DNA of 64,000 bases, from the NCBI GenBank assembly GCA_944474755.1, contig OX104120.1:37056067-37120066 (forward strand), read 5' to 3'. Shown in pieces: positions 36,451 through 48,900 of this stretch. The notes beneath the pieces are model-generated. The model searched no databases and was not told where the DNA came from. It saw only the letters and a list, made by a program, of their open reading frames with translations. This DNA comes from Limnoperna fortunei (Eukaryota > Mollusca > Bivalvia > Mytilida > Modiolidae). The stretch's first letter is position 1; each line of letters begins with the position of its first letter. Made by a program: the position numbers and the translations under genes.

Positions 36451-37821
36451 TGTTTTGTGGTGTTGGGAAAAAGAGCTTATTCCAATAGTGGACAAAGTTT
36501 TACACAAATATAATGTAGTTAAACAAACTGAAACTGCTATCATAATGCTGAAGTAAAGGTGTAACATTCACAAAAACTGCCATCTTGTTTTAGGAAAAAA
36601 ATAAAAAATTAACGAATTTTGTTACTGAAATCTAAGATTTGATCAGAATAAAAACAGAGTAAAACCATGTTTACCTATTACAAAATGATAGCAAAAACAA
36701 TAGGTTTCTGATATCACAGACAGAAGAAGTTCCTACTGTGTAAATTGGTTACCAAAATTTTGGCAACTGAACACAATGACCTTGCACACTGATAGACAGA
36801 TAATTATGAGCACATGATATAACATAGTATTGTCTATTCCAAGATGTATAATATCATCAGACATTTACTGTTGTCTATCATTCACTCTCACTCTCAAAAC
36901 AGAAAATATTGAAAACATATGTAACATTCAAGCACACTAGAGAAAATTCGGTTGATCAGAAAATTAGCCAAAATTTTGAAGAGGATGAAAAAGAGTTCTT
37001 TGAATAAATGGCAATGAAATCTCTCTTAACTTTTCACACAAAGATTATGTTCAATATTAACTAGTATGAATCCAGCATCTCCCCTAATAAAAAAATTTTG
37101 CCAAAGCAGAAACACAACATATTTTCCAATGCTAGTATAAAATTAAAAAATAAAAGTAAACAAATAAACTCTCAAATCTTCATTGCAAATAATTACGAAT
37201 ACAAGTCTGTCCTATATTATTTATCTTGTGACGCTAATCATACAATCCCAAACAGTAAACCAGGACACCAACAAATATTTTATATTAAAACAAACTTACC
37301 CTTTTCCCCCTACTCAGTCAACAGAAGCAAGAAGAATAAACCAGAATAGTAGTCAACTGTCTGATAAGCAGAACTGAACAGGCCCCCTAAGTCATAAACA
37401 TCTGGTTCAGTTTATCTGTTAGATAATTGGATGACTAGGGTGTCCTGTGTGTTAACACAGTGTGGAGGAGTTTTTAATGATGTGGTGTTAATTACTGAAT
37501 GAATATTGATTGGATTTTAATATGAATTCTATTTGTTAATCATCTGTTATTTCCATTTGCATGTTTTCTTTATCAAATGGTATTGCAACAGTATAGTTTT
37601 TGCATTTTTCATCTGTTTGTTTATGTTTTGGTTGACTATTTAATGTTTGGGGCAACCATTCTCCACTGATGTAACTAATTAAAACTTCAACTGATACCAT
37701 CATTATCATCAAAGTTGCATGTTTTGGAATTATTTTAGAATTAATAAATATTTCCTAAATGGCAAAAAATAATTGGGTTTAAAACCTTTGCTTAAATATA
37801 CTAAATGCTGAACTTTTAAAC

Positions 37822-37898
37822 AGTTACATTGTTATTTACAATTATTACATTGTTATTTACAATTATTACGTTGTTATTTACAATTATTACATTGTTAT
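37822..37898. repeat. 21-bp tandem repeat (4 units)
   Basis: The unit is TTACATTGTTATTTACAATTA. Directly abuts foldback element copy 2. Confidence 0.85.
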
Positions 37899-37900
37899 TT

Positions 37901-38226
37901 AAGGGATACTTCAAATTTCTGAGCAGGTTATAGATATAATTTGGTTTGGGTCTGTTTAAGCCTAATAAACCACAATGGTGTAAACAGACCCAAACCATAT
38001 TATATCGTATAACCTGTTCAGAAATTTGAAATATTCCTTATAATTTAATTTTAACTAAAAATTTTAACAATTTTTATAGTAAAAAACGTCAATGACGTCA
38101 TGGAACTATTTGAATTTTAACGGCGTAAGAATAGGTCAAAGGTCACGCAAGTTATTTCTTATAATATGGGTTGCTCGATTTTAATTAACCAATCAGATTT
38201 CAGCTTACAAGCAAATTAAATTATTT
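37901..38226 (-). mobile_element. Foldback element, copy 2 (inverted)
   Basis: Hairpin at 37901-38033 with arms TACTTCAAATTTCTGAGCAG... and CTGTTCAGAAATTTGAAATA. The remainder mirrors copy 1, including GTCAATGACGTCATGG. Confidence 0.82.
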
Positions 38227-38724
38227 ACAACCATTCTCATTACTAATTGATCTGATCAACTTTGACACCAATAAAGGTCATTTCACTTAAAGATATATCA
38301 TGTCTACAAATAATATTTTGAGGAGGAACAAAACAAAAAAAAAGATAACATTTTCTAGGGGCAAATAATCTTTACAAAAGCAGAGTGTGACATCACATTT
38401 TTCATGTGACAGTCTAAAACGGGAAGAATATATCTGGTAAATAAGGTATTTTATTATCTAAGGCACATTTTACTAATAATTCTCCTAGCATGCATTCGTT
38501 TATACCTTTTTTACTTTGTGGTATGTTTTAAAACTTGTAAACAATACTCGGTATCATACAAACAGAAAATAAACTCTTTATATAACAGGCATTCCACTGG
38601 ATAACAAGCACATAAACTTAGCTGAAAAAACTAATAAGCTTGTTAAAAATAATAGGGTGCCTAATTTTTCCAATAGGACTTGTAGATTGTATTAAATAAA
38701 ATGTATAACTATTTAACTTATGCA

Positions 38725-38782
38725 TCAACAATGATTCATTACCCCACTGTTTGTATTAGGTGGGGTAATGATTCATTGTTGA
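38725..38782. repeat. Perfect 22-bp hairpin
   Basis: TCAACAATGATTCATTACCC (38725 on) and its reverse complement flank a 14-base loop. It is not next to a gene end; probably the remains of a foldback element. Confidence 0.75.
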
Positions 38783-39341
38783 TATTTAGGTGACACTTTA
38801 GCATTTTTGGGACACTTTGAAAATTCCTGTGTCAATCATTCTATAAAAAATATATGTTAATGAGGCACCAATTTTCAAGATACTTGGTCCAATATTGTGT
38901 GTACCATAAGACTTGTTTATATCCAGCTTGGTGATATCTTTATAAAGTTCATTCATTCTTAAAAGGGGGAGTGTGAATTTTTTACTTGCATGTAACCTTT
39001 TGGGAACAAACTGGGTTAATTTACAGAAATTAGGAATGAACTATATTATAAGAAAGAAGGCTAACACTTAACCTGTTATGTCTGTCATAGCTTATTATGA
39101 TGATTCTTTTAATATTTTTGTAATGTGTACCTTTTCATATTGAATGTAGGACACATGTAAGGGTTTGATGACAACAGTACTAGGGACCAACTATTTCCCT
39201 ATCTGGGTTGAGAGGGAAGAGGGAGCATGGGATTTCTTGTTTGGACAAGATTTTATTTTCGTTCCTATGAAGACAGCTGTGGTATAAATAAGGGTATTAA
39301 CATAACATGAGGAAAAAGTTATCAATAATATTACAATTGAC

Positions 39342-39632
39342 TATAGGGGCCTCGGTAGCCGAGTGGTTATAGGGGCCTCGGTAGACGAGTGGTTAAGGTA
39401 GTTTGTCTTCTATTAATCACATGGTCTGTCAACACTGAGATTGGAGGTTCTGAGTCTCACTGTAGGCAGGGTGTACTTGACTCCAATCTTAATTGACAAG
39501 AATTGCCCATTTTCCTACCGCAGTTCAGGGGTTTTCTCCAGGTATTTCTGCTTTCTTCCCCAATAAAAACTAGACCCCATGATATAGATGAAAAATTGCT
39601 GAACGTGGCAGTAAACACTAAACAACCGAACC
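39342..39632 (+). mobile_element. tRNA-derived SINE with a duplicated head
   Basis: The first 26 bp (TATAGGGGCCTCGGTAGCCG...) occur twice in tandem (39342-39367 and 39368-39393), after which a normal SINE body runs to GTAAACACTAAACAACC. Confidence 0.82.
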
Positions 39633-40137
39633 AACAATTGGATATGAATTGTATTATATGCGTGAATTATACAAAGAGAATCCCACGTTAACTTTAACCT
39701 ATATAACAACTGGTGTATAATACTCACCCAACCCGATCACAAGATCTTTCTTGCAAAAATTGAATACTTAACGTAACTAATAATAATAAGAAACAATAAC
39801 TGAAATATTCACTGAAGTTTCAATGATGCAATATTTTGTTAATTACTAAAATGATTTATGGAGAAATTTTGGTTATTACAATTTACTGTTTAATCAAGTA
39901 TAACAATCAACATCAGGTCTAATAAATTATTAGATAGACACATAGTGATAAGGAATCTGATATATGTATGCTGAATAACTAAGTACAATACAATAGTAAC
40001 ATACAAGCAGGGGAAATAACCAAACACAAACCTAACAAATCGATCGATCAATCAAAAACAGGACAGCAGAACTCCAAAAATTTATGAAAAACAAAATCAG
40101 AAAGGCATATGAAATGCAGAAAGGACATAGGAGGTTA

Positions 40138-40232
40138 GTCTTAGAATTCTCTGCCATCCAACGCTTCATTTAGACTGATGGGAGCATCAAAGTTTTAAAA
40201 AAGTGTTGGATGGCAGAGAATTTTCCGACTAA
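40138..40232. repeat. Hairpin element, copy 2
   Basis: Arms AATTCTCTGCCATCCAACGC (40145 on) and GTTGGATGGCAGAGAATT differ by one base in about 22. Shares TTTTAAAAAAG.(A/G)TTGGATGG with copy 1. Confidence 0.72.
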
Positions 40233-40721
40233 TAGGCGGTCATACAATACTGGCTTATACTGTCACATAGATTCCTAACCCTATCCATCTTTGAAACAAC
40301 AAAGACAAGCAGAAACACCAGCAAATAAATGGAACCACCAACAGACAATACAAAAAGCAAGACATAACTTGGTGAAGATTATCTTATATTCATAAGACAT
40401 TTATCTTGGTTCTTTGATCTTAAAGGCAGCTGACTTTGTGAACAAGTTAACACTACCAGTACTTATGTACTGTCAAAAGTTTTCTTAAACTTCCTATGAT
40501 CTACATTCAATTTCTTTTGAAAGCCATTTTCATTATAATCAATACTGATAGAAAATTTGTAACTTTATTATAATTGCAAACAATTTAAGTCATTAATTGG
40601 TTTGTTCTGTTTATTGTGAACTGTAAGCAGAAAAGTTGAATGATGAAGGCTCATCAACAAGACTCAACTTATATGTTTATAAAGGCATTTTTAAGAGTAT
40701 TAATATCATCAAAAGCTTAAA

Positions 40722-40792
40722 TAACGACAGTGCCAGGAGGAAAGTGTCCAAATGTATAGTGACGGTGCCAGGAGGAAAGTGTCCAAATGTTC
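40722..40792. repeat. 35-bp tandem duplication
   Basis: GTGCCAGGAGGAAAGTGTCC AAATGT occurs twice, with a diverged joint. Confidence 0.8.
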
Positions 40793-40794
40793 AA

Positions 40795-40885
40795 GTAATT
40801 ACAAAAATGAATGGGGTTTACCACACTTTCAGCAATATTTAAGCTGTATCATGGCATCAAGTTTGTATAAGGGGAGAAAGCCTGA
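40795..40885 (-). mobile_element. SINE fragment
   Basis: Contains CCACACTTTCAGCAATATTT and GCTGTATCATGGCATCAAG only. Confidence 0.55.
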
Positions 40886-42198
40886 GTACATAGTGGGATC
40901 TAAGGCTATTTTTGTATTTTTTTAAGTTAATATTGAACTGGCACCAGGAATTAGTACACTACTTGCAGTAAATTTTCAAACAGTCATAAAATGAGTTCCC
41001 TAAACCAACTTCACCTATTGTCATGTATACTGTTCATGAATCTTGCATTTGTAGCTGGTCTATGACACTTCTACATGTATTGCAAAAAAAAATTGGGAGT
41101 ATTGGGTGGGGAAATGTTTAGTAAGTTTTTGCACCACTTTTTTTAAAAATACATGGTCTTTTTTACTTAATTTTCAACTTGAATTTCATTTTGTGTCCAA
41201 TAACTGATATTGCATGAAAAAAAAATATGTTCCTGTTCCTTTTAGTTAGGATTATCATTATGTCTCTTTTTTTAATTTTATGATAATTTTTTTTTCAAAA
41301 TTGTATAGGATAGTATAAGATGACATACATGTATTAGTGTTCAGTATTTTTATTTGTAAGAATGCAACAGCTACACGTACATGTTGTATTTAAGAGTTCA
41401 AGATTTAGAACATAGTTTATTCAATTATTGTTTATGACATTAATAAAAACTTGTTAAAATGATTAAAAAGTTGTAGTTCACTGTTGCATGTGTGGTTTAC
41501 AGAGTAAGGACTGCAGAAATCGTGTATTATCATATATATCACAAGAATGTATGCAATGAAATCCCATGTTTCACCACATTGTCAAGATTTTACAAACAAT
41601 TTCTCTTAGTGGTAAATAAAAAAGCATGCACAAGGCTGTTATTATCGTATATAGGTATTATCTGCAGTTACAAGCTTGAATTTTCACAAGTTCAACTCAA
41701 AACTTCCAGATGCCGGTAAACTGAGATCCCAAAACACTGATAAAAACAAGGTATAAATAGATTTAATTAGAGTATTTTTGTTGCAGAATAAGAAGGATGT
41801 GTCCATTATAAACTTGTAAGTAAACTTTGACAGTTTTCAAAGTCATTGTCATAAAAATGTAAACAGTTAAGATGTCCTACCTATAAATCTCGAAAACAAA
41901 ATGGCTGCCAGGAATTCTGTGAAAAGCTGGAATGTACAGAAGAGGTGTAGCCAAGTAAACACAGTTGATTGCAGCAGCAGATTCATGCATCAAAGAACTT
42001 TTCAGATATATTTACCAGAGTATAGGGGGTAACAGGTTACCATAGAAACTGATTTCTAAATAATTATTTTGACAACGCAAACTGACAATTAAGATATTAA
42101 GTCAATAAAAACATATAATTTAACAATCATCTTTTCAAAATTTCTTTTATTAAATATAAAGTTAGTGAATAAATAAATAAAGATTAAAAAAATATTAC

Positions 42199-42265
42199 CT
42201 TGTTTACAATTTCTGAACCCCAAGTAGAATGGAATAATCTGTCAGATGTAGATATCTTTCACAAG
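42199..42265 (-). promoter_or_regulatory. Candidate 5' noncoding exon 1 of troponin T
   Basis: The first coding exon has a splice acceptor (TTTTCAG) 23 nt before its ATG, so an upstream noncoding exon must exist. On the minus strand a good donor, AACAAG|GTAATA, lies at 42199/42198. A TATA-like box sits about 90-100 nt upstream of that donor. The 5' end near 42265 is estimated only from typical TATA-to-start spacing. The resulting intron would be about 9.4 kb. Inference only; another first exon is possible. Confidence 0.35.
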
Positions 42266-42287
42266 TAGCATCTTAACATGGAGGATT

Positions 42288-42297
42288 CCATATAAAG
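42288..42297 (-). promoter_or_regulatory. TATA-like / CArG-like box of the proposed troponin T promoter
   Basis: On the minus strand the sequence reads CTTTATATGG. It contains a TATA-like core and differs by one base from the CC(A/T)6GG CArG box that binds SRF in many muscle genes. It lies upstream of the candidate noncoding exon. Such short motifs also occur by chance in AT-rich DNA. Confidence 0.3.
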
Positions 42298-42299
42298 AT

Positions 42300-43835
42300 T
42301 GAGTGAAACATGAGAGGGGTTTGCACAGCTGGTCCATTTAGCTAATCAACAAACAGTAGTGATCTACTAATCATCCTGAAAATCAGTCGGTTATTAAATA
42401 ATAGACAAGAACTAATAATATAAATATTTTTATATTGTGTAACAACATCATGCCACACATAATGTTACAAATAACAGTATTGAATTACCCCAAGTTCAAC
42501 TTATACTTTTCATTTTAATCAATATTAATATTGGAATAAATTTTTTTTTAATTCAAATTAAAAAAGAATGTATATTACAGAACAGAGATGCTTTAAAAAA
42601 TTGCAGGATTGTTTAAAGAACATAATACAAACAAAAATACCATAAAATGGAGTAATAAATATGTCAATAAAATCAGACTGATAATAAAACATATGGAAAT
42701 AGGGAAATACCAAAATTTAAATCAAAGAACTAACATGGGATTATAAAGGCAGTAAAATTCTGCCTATATTAATAATAATAGAATAACTAAAATATTCTTT
42801 GTTTATTTATTACAAGTCTAGGCAATACTAGGTATTGTGAAAAAAGGATCATATATATGCTAATTCTGGCAAGTTATATTTTAATTCTGTTGCCATATAG
42901 TATAATTTTTATTATCAGAGTTCAAATTCAAATATAAAAAAAATAATGGTCATGGTTTTTCATCAGGGTTAAAAATAGAAAATTCAAATTTTTATCATTG
43001 ATAAACAAAATTCTGTACAAAGAAATTTTTTTAATTTGCTTAAATTTTTCTCAATCGAAAAGTAATTAGTCAAAATTTAGTAAAAATAAAAATTTTCTTC
43101 TTGACAAAATCAACTTCCATTAAAAAAAAATTTCCATCATTTTGCAAACAAGTATAACTGTATTTAAACAAGGGACAAGTTTATCCTTTAAATTTTATTG
43201 AACTAAGGAATAAATAATGAATAAATTTAAAGTAACACACCTTTAAGGTGAAATCTATTCTTGGTTTGTCAGAATTAAATCTAGAATAATGTTCCTTCCA
43301 AGTTCCCTTGAAAAAAAATTTTTTTCACAGTAAGGTACATGTGAAGGTTTTTAAGCCTTCTGATTAATACTATACCACATAATCTTAAAATAATTTTGAA
43401 CCCAGAAAATTATCAAAAATAGTAAAGTTGTGCTACTGGGGAGCATCCTCCCAAGTCAGGGGAGGGGTGTTTGTGACAATACCTTTTTGATATATGTTAC
43501 AAAATACAAATGCATGAAAGCCCAAAAATAAGATTATTTTAATGGTTAAATTTCTGGAAATACACAATAGTTGTTTATATAGAGAAGGCATTGTCATGAT
43601 ACCTTGTCTGCACAAGGGAGAGTGGTATTGTCTGAAACACTGATGACAATACCACTGTCCTGAGTACTGTCAAGAAGCATGACAATGCCAGCTATATAAG
43701 CAAAGTTCTATATTTATTACAGTGAAGAATTACAAAAAAAATGTTATATACTGTATTATTTTATTTCTTGCTGTTTGCTGTACATGATTTTAATTTTGGA
43801 CTTATGATTTATAATTCTTCAGCATTTTGCAGGTT
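42300..43835. other. Region between the troponin T promoter candidate and the giant transposon
   Basis: Very AT-rich, with no open frame of note. A GGGAGCATCCTCCCAAGTCAG block (43439-43458) resembles the ends of the MITE at 11.3 kb. Upstream control sequence of troponin T would be expected here. Confidence 0.4.
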
Positions 43836-43841
43836 ATTTAC
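43836..43841. repeat. Target-site duplication, left copy (ATTTAC)
   Basis: It directly abuts the left terminal inverted repeat and is identical to 57793-57798 at the right end. Confidence 0.88.
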
Positions 43842-43880
43842 TACGGAAGCCTTTTAGGGCCATGAAATTTACTTTTTATA
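43842..43880 (+). repeat. Left terminal inverted repeat of the giant transposon
   Basis: It begins TACGGAAGCCTTTTAGGGCC and matches the reverse complement of 57757-57792, apart from one substitution and about one T of length difference in a T-run, before the 21-bp repeats begin. Confidence 0.9.
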
Positions 43881-44318
43881 ATTTGTTATAACAGATTATT
43901 AATTTGATATAACAGATTATTAATTTGTTATAACAGATTATTTATTTGATATAACAGATTATTAATTTGTTATAACAGATTATTAATTTGATATAACAGA
44001 TTATTAATTTGATATAACAGATTATTAATTTGTTATAACAGATTATTAATTTGATATAACAGATTATTAATTTGTTATAACAGATTATTAATTTGATATA
44101 ACAGATTATTAATTTGTTATAACAGATTATTAATTTGATATTACAGATTATTAATTTGATATAACAGATTATTAATTTGATATAACAGATTATTAATTTG
44201 ATATAACAGATTATTAATTTGTTATAACAGATTATTAATTTGATATAACAGATTATTAATTTGTTATAACAGATTATTAATTTGATATAACAGATTATTA
44301 ATTTGTTATAACAGATTA
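43881..44318 (+). repeat. Left subterminal array, about 20 units of 21 bp
   Basis: The unit is TTATAACAGATTATTAATTTG or ATATAACAGATTATTAATTT, differing mainly at the first base, so that T-type and A-type units often alternate. Rare changes (ATATTACAG, ATTATTTATTTG) mark single units. It is in inverted orientation to the array at 57202-57756. Subterminal repeats of this kind usually serve as transposase-binding sites; that role is inferred here. Confidence 0.9.
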
Positions 44319-44499
44319 CTGATTACATTTGGCATTTTGCTTCTGACAGGCGTGGAGTGGAGAAAGAGCTGGTATGTACATAATGATTATATTTATATCC
44401 GTGAAATGTATTTAGTATCAGTAAATATAAACAATTCCATCAGGTACCAGTATAAGCATGAAGAATATAAAAAACAACACCTGCAATAGTTTAATCTGT

Positions 44500-44820
44500 A
44501 TTTGAATAAAAGAGATAAACACACTTCCTTCATATAACGTTTAGTTTCATCAAAATCCACAAAGCGGTTTGGGAGGAGTTGCGCTTACAAGATCTATGTT
44601 GAGAAAAAATACTAAAGTCTAATTATCTCCCTTAAATGATATTCGAGAGCAATGAATTGTCTTCATGTACATTTCAAAATGGCATACTTTATTCATTTAA
44701 AGTTTCATCAAAATCCATCGAGCGGTCTAGGAGGAGTTGCGCTTACGAGATATGTGGACAGACAGACGTACGGATGGAGACCGACAGGCAGACAGACAGG
44801 GTGATTTGTTTATACATGTA
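44500..44820 (+). repeat. Dispersed repeat with GGAGTTGCGCTTAC core (inside the giant transposon)
   Basis: Contains two units of a TTTCATCAAAATCCA...GGAGGAGTTGCGCTTAC block, then a GACAGAC-rich end and GGGTGATT. A related copy lies at 21480-21735 in a troponin T intron. Confidence 0.7.
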
Positions 44821-44989
44821 TTTTTCACTTTTCTTTACATTTACGATTCTGTAATAAGTTACTTAAAAATACGATTTAAAAGAGTACAAAAATAATGTGG
44901 CACTCAATTCCAACATTTGCAATGCCCTGAAACTCATAATATTCATATACAAATTGAAGAATAGAATAGAATAATAATATGGACAGTTT

Positions 44990-45570
44990 CATTCTCTAGC
45001 CCAAAAACATGAAAAAACGTTATTTTTTACCTTTAAAGGATCAAATCCCCAATTCGGGGTCATCTGACAACTTCGACCCAATGGGGACTTGTCTCAATGA
45101 GCTGAAGGTTTTAATCAAGCAACAGCTTTTCTCTATTTCTTATAGTTTTCATTCTGTAGGCCAAAAAATTAAAAAAAAACCGCTATTTTTGATCTTTAAG
45201 GTTCCAAAAACCCTTATAAGGGGTCATCTGACAACTTCGACCCAATGGAGACTTTTGTAGAGTTTTTGGTTCTGAAGAGCCGAAGATCCTTTAGATTTAT
45301 TCTATCTGTTCAAGTTTTCGAGTTATAAGCCTTAAAAAGTGATTTTATCCTATGTTCTGTTTTTAGTACAGCGGCCATGTTTGTTGACAAATCGTAAAGC
45401 CGAATACAATTTTTAAAGATGATATCCTGATTAATAATTAGACCAAGTTTTGAAAAATTCCCTTCAGTTGTTTCAGAAAAGATTTTTGAAAAAGTAACGG
45501 ACGGACGGACGACGGACGCCTAGTGATGACAATAGCTCACTTGACCCTTCGGGTCAGGTGAGCTAAAAAG
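44990..45570 (+). mobile_element. GCTCACCTG-family element (plus orientation)
   Basis: Two units of about 165 bp share GGGGTCATCTGACAACTTCG. The end has GACGGACG repeats and a hairpin AGCTCACTTGACCC-TTC-GGGTCAGGTGAGCT (45533-45565) followed by AA. Same terminal hairpin as 16633-18412. Confidence 0.75.
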
Positions 45571-45881
45571 TTTTTAAAATTTCGTATCAACTAGTGCATA
45601 TCCTTGAAGGTACAAGTTTTTCATATCTTAAAAAAATAGAAGATCAAACGATCGTCGTCTTTAACAAAATGTTTTCGTCTTTTTGAAATTTTTTACAAAA
45701 AGTTACTATTTACAAATATGTAACTCTTATGTTTACAATGTAACTTTTTAGTGACACTTCTCGACTAAAATTAAAGTGATTTGACCGCATGGTCTTGATC
45801 AATCGTTCCCCTATCTTTGTGTTAAGCACCCGTTAATATTTTGTCAAAATAAACGGGAAGACCCTGCAAGTGAGAACCAAA

Positions 45882-45904
45882 ATGGCCTCGCCAAACTCAA
45901 AGAG
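45882..45904 (+). CDS. SAM-HECT gene, exon 1
   Basis: Encodes MASPNSK and two bases of a Ser codon, then the donor AG|GTAAAT. Short, but its phase and Kozak context fit exon 2 exactly. An upstream 5' UTR is expected but not delimited. Confidence 0.7.
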
Positions 45905-48900
45905 GTAAATATTTGTCATATGGTAAGGGATAAAACTAGTTTTTTCTAGCTATACACGCATACGATTGTGAATGAAAAGATTTTTCTTTGTTTTTGATTC
46001 AGGCATTTTACGCTCATTACAATATTGTTGCTGTGCTTTTTTTTAAATAACTAAAAACTAATGTTACAAATGCCCGGGACCTGTCCTCATAACTTTACTT
46101 AATCTGTTGAATATCGTCTTTACGCCTGCACTTCTATAAAAGGGAACAGAAGAGGTTAGTCTTTAAAGAATTATATGGACCAATGTATTTTGTATTCACA
46201 ATAATTTATATATCTTTTGATGCCCCTGCCAATAAAGCGTCGCTGCAATAAGTCCGAATATATAAAGGTATATGAAATTGTCGGTGTACATTTCAAAATT
46301 TTCAAATCCCAGAGGTTCTTCTAACAGACATTAGGTTGATCTTGGTCAAATCTTTGGGTTCAAATACGGCTTTTTTCGTTTATTGTTATATGCTCTTCAT
46401 ATTCATATCTTGTTTTGCTTTTTCAACACCTTTCGACCAGAGCGCTTCTAATGAGACTAAACGCGCGTATTTATGATTTCACAATATCGGAAAATAAGCC
46501 AATTTTTAGTAAGGAAAAAAGCTCTAAAATTTATTAATAACTAAATGTATAGTTATTTATTCTATAGAATATACGTGTGCTTGCACTGCTAAAAGTAAAT
46601 TTAATTAAGAATTTAAAAAAAACTATACCTAAATCCAAAGGTGCGATAGCCTTAAAACACTTGACGTCTATTTATTTTGCATGGTAAATTATAAAGATTT
46701 CTTTTTTTGTTTAGCATGGATTCTGATCACGAAGAAAATTCTTTGTACTGTTTCTTAGTTGCAAGAGGAGTTGATGTACAACCACTGAAAGAGCAAAAGG
46801 TATCAAAATATGCTCATCAATTGTCTTTCCTCAGTTGGCCCTTAATTAAAGATATAATGTGTCATAAAAATTGATTATCATTTACACATAAATGTAATAC
46901 TAGACTGCATGTATGTACACCTTGCACAGATGGTCTATACAATTCCTAAGGAAGTCAAATATAAAGCTGTTTCACTTTTAACAGTTCCAAAGGTTCATGT
47001 TGACTATTGACAGCGCATTTATCCTGTTGTTCATGAAAATTAACAAAAATGTTTTTAACTGCTTACTCAAATGCAAACAAAATTGGTGTGGTTGTTCTCC
47101 CTGGTACCCTTTTAATACAAAACTATTATTGACTGCTTAGGCTCATAACGTTTATGGCAGTAATTGGCAAAAAAAGAACATCAAGGTAAATTGCAATTTT
47201 CAGCTCTCTAGCTTAATATGTTAGCTATTACTGTCACTTGTACTTGGACATCCGTTTAACTTCAAAAAATTTTCAATGAATTTTCTCCAAAAATTCTTAG
47301 GATGTTTATCCAAGCAAACGAGATGCAGCATTTTGCCCTGTAACGGTCTTTGCAGAAGGCGACTAAGATTTGCACTTTTATAAGTCCCATGTACTTGTTC
47401 AAATTATAGCCTACCTTACTTTCTGTCCCCGCCTTTTGCGAAACCGGGAGGGAGCTATATAGAATTTAGTCGGTTTTCCGTCCGTCCGTCCGTCCGTCCG
47501 TCCAAAATAGATATCCAGGCAGTTTCTTTTGAACATCTTACTAGGATTTCAGAAAACTTTCACACATTAAAGCTTTTGCTGTAAGGGAGAAATCTGTTGA
47601 AATGTTGATCCACAAGTCAATGGTCAAGTTCATAATCCTGAACAAATTTGAAATTTTGTGCTAAGTTGGAACATAACTTTTGAATGTCTTCATAGAATTT
47701 CATGAAACATTCGTAGATGTATAAAAGACACCTAATGATTTTGAGATCAGTAGGCCAACGTAACAGTGAAACTAAAATGGCGAAATTTACATATCCAAAT
47801 GAAATATGTATAGGTCATAACTTACACTTATCAGTGCTGACGATGTAAGTGCGACACCTATTGACTTTCAGGCCAATACTCTAACTGTGTAAAAAAGGTC
47901 ATATATAATATAGATACTAGTAATACTCTGTAAAAATTGCACGTCCGACTGAATTTTCAGGCGGGTGACCGGCTCGAGTCGTGCTCCTGTTTGTTTTATT
48001 ATGCTTATGATCATCTTATTGGTTCATATTTCGTGTTGTTATAAATCATGGTTGTTAACATATTTTGCTCCCTTGGACAGGATATGGTTTAATAAAGTTA
48101 TCGTATAGTCACATCTTAAAATGTTACAGTTCAAGTTGAGATAATTATATCGCCTGCTTTTCCAAAAGCGACAAGTAGAAAGCGACAAGTAGGGTTCCAA
48201 CTTTAGCAGTCTTCTTGCTATTTGAATGACAGCTTTTTAGCTCAGACCAAAGGGTCATGTGAGCTATTGCCATCACTTGGTGTCCGTCGTCCGTAAACTT
48301 TAAATTTTCAAATGTTCAAACCGCGAGTCAAACTGCAACACAACTTTGCATAGTTGTTCATTAGCATGGGGTGGTACAAGAGTATCGTTCGAATTTTTTA
48401 TTTTTAACAAAATGGTCGCCGAAGCTAAAAAAAAGAACATAGTTGTAAGTTCACAGGTATCAAAATGCTGGCAGGATAAAAGAGATCAGCACCATAAGAT
48501 CTACCTAGCCTAATATTTTGAATACGATCCGACAACCCGTGTTTGTGTCATTGCCATGTTCTTGATTTTTTACACTCCTAGAAGGAAATATTTTGAAATC
48601 GATAAAAAATATTTTAGAACCATATTTTTAACTTAAGCAAGATCGACAAAATGTGTATTGTGTCAAAGTTTTTAGGGGTTATTCCCTTTGAACGTCAAAG
48701 TGGATTCTGATACCCGTAAATTGTCCATTTAGTGGTCCACTTACATGACTTATCCATTTTTTGTTTTGTATGCGTGGACAAAGGGTCCACTGGATGGCTT
48801 TCATTGGTTCATAGACAAAATAAGAAATTATATTTGTTTTGTTTGTTTGATGTTTAACGCCACTTTCAGCAATTTTTCAGCTATATCATGGCGTCCAGTT

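Noticed and set aside
43881..44318. CRISPR-like regular array
   Set aside because: The units are contiguous 21-bp repeats without unique spacers, in an animal genome, and mirror an array at the other end of a transposon.
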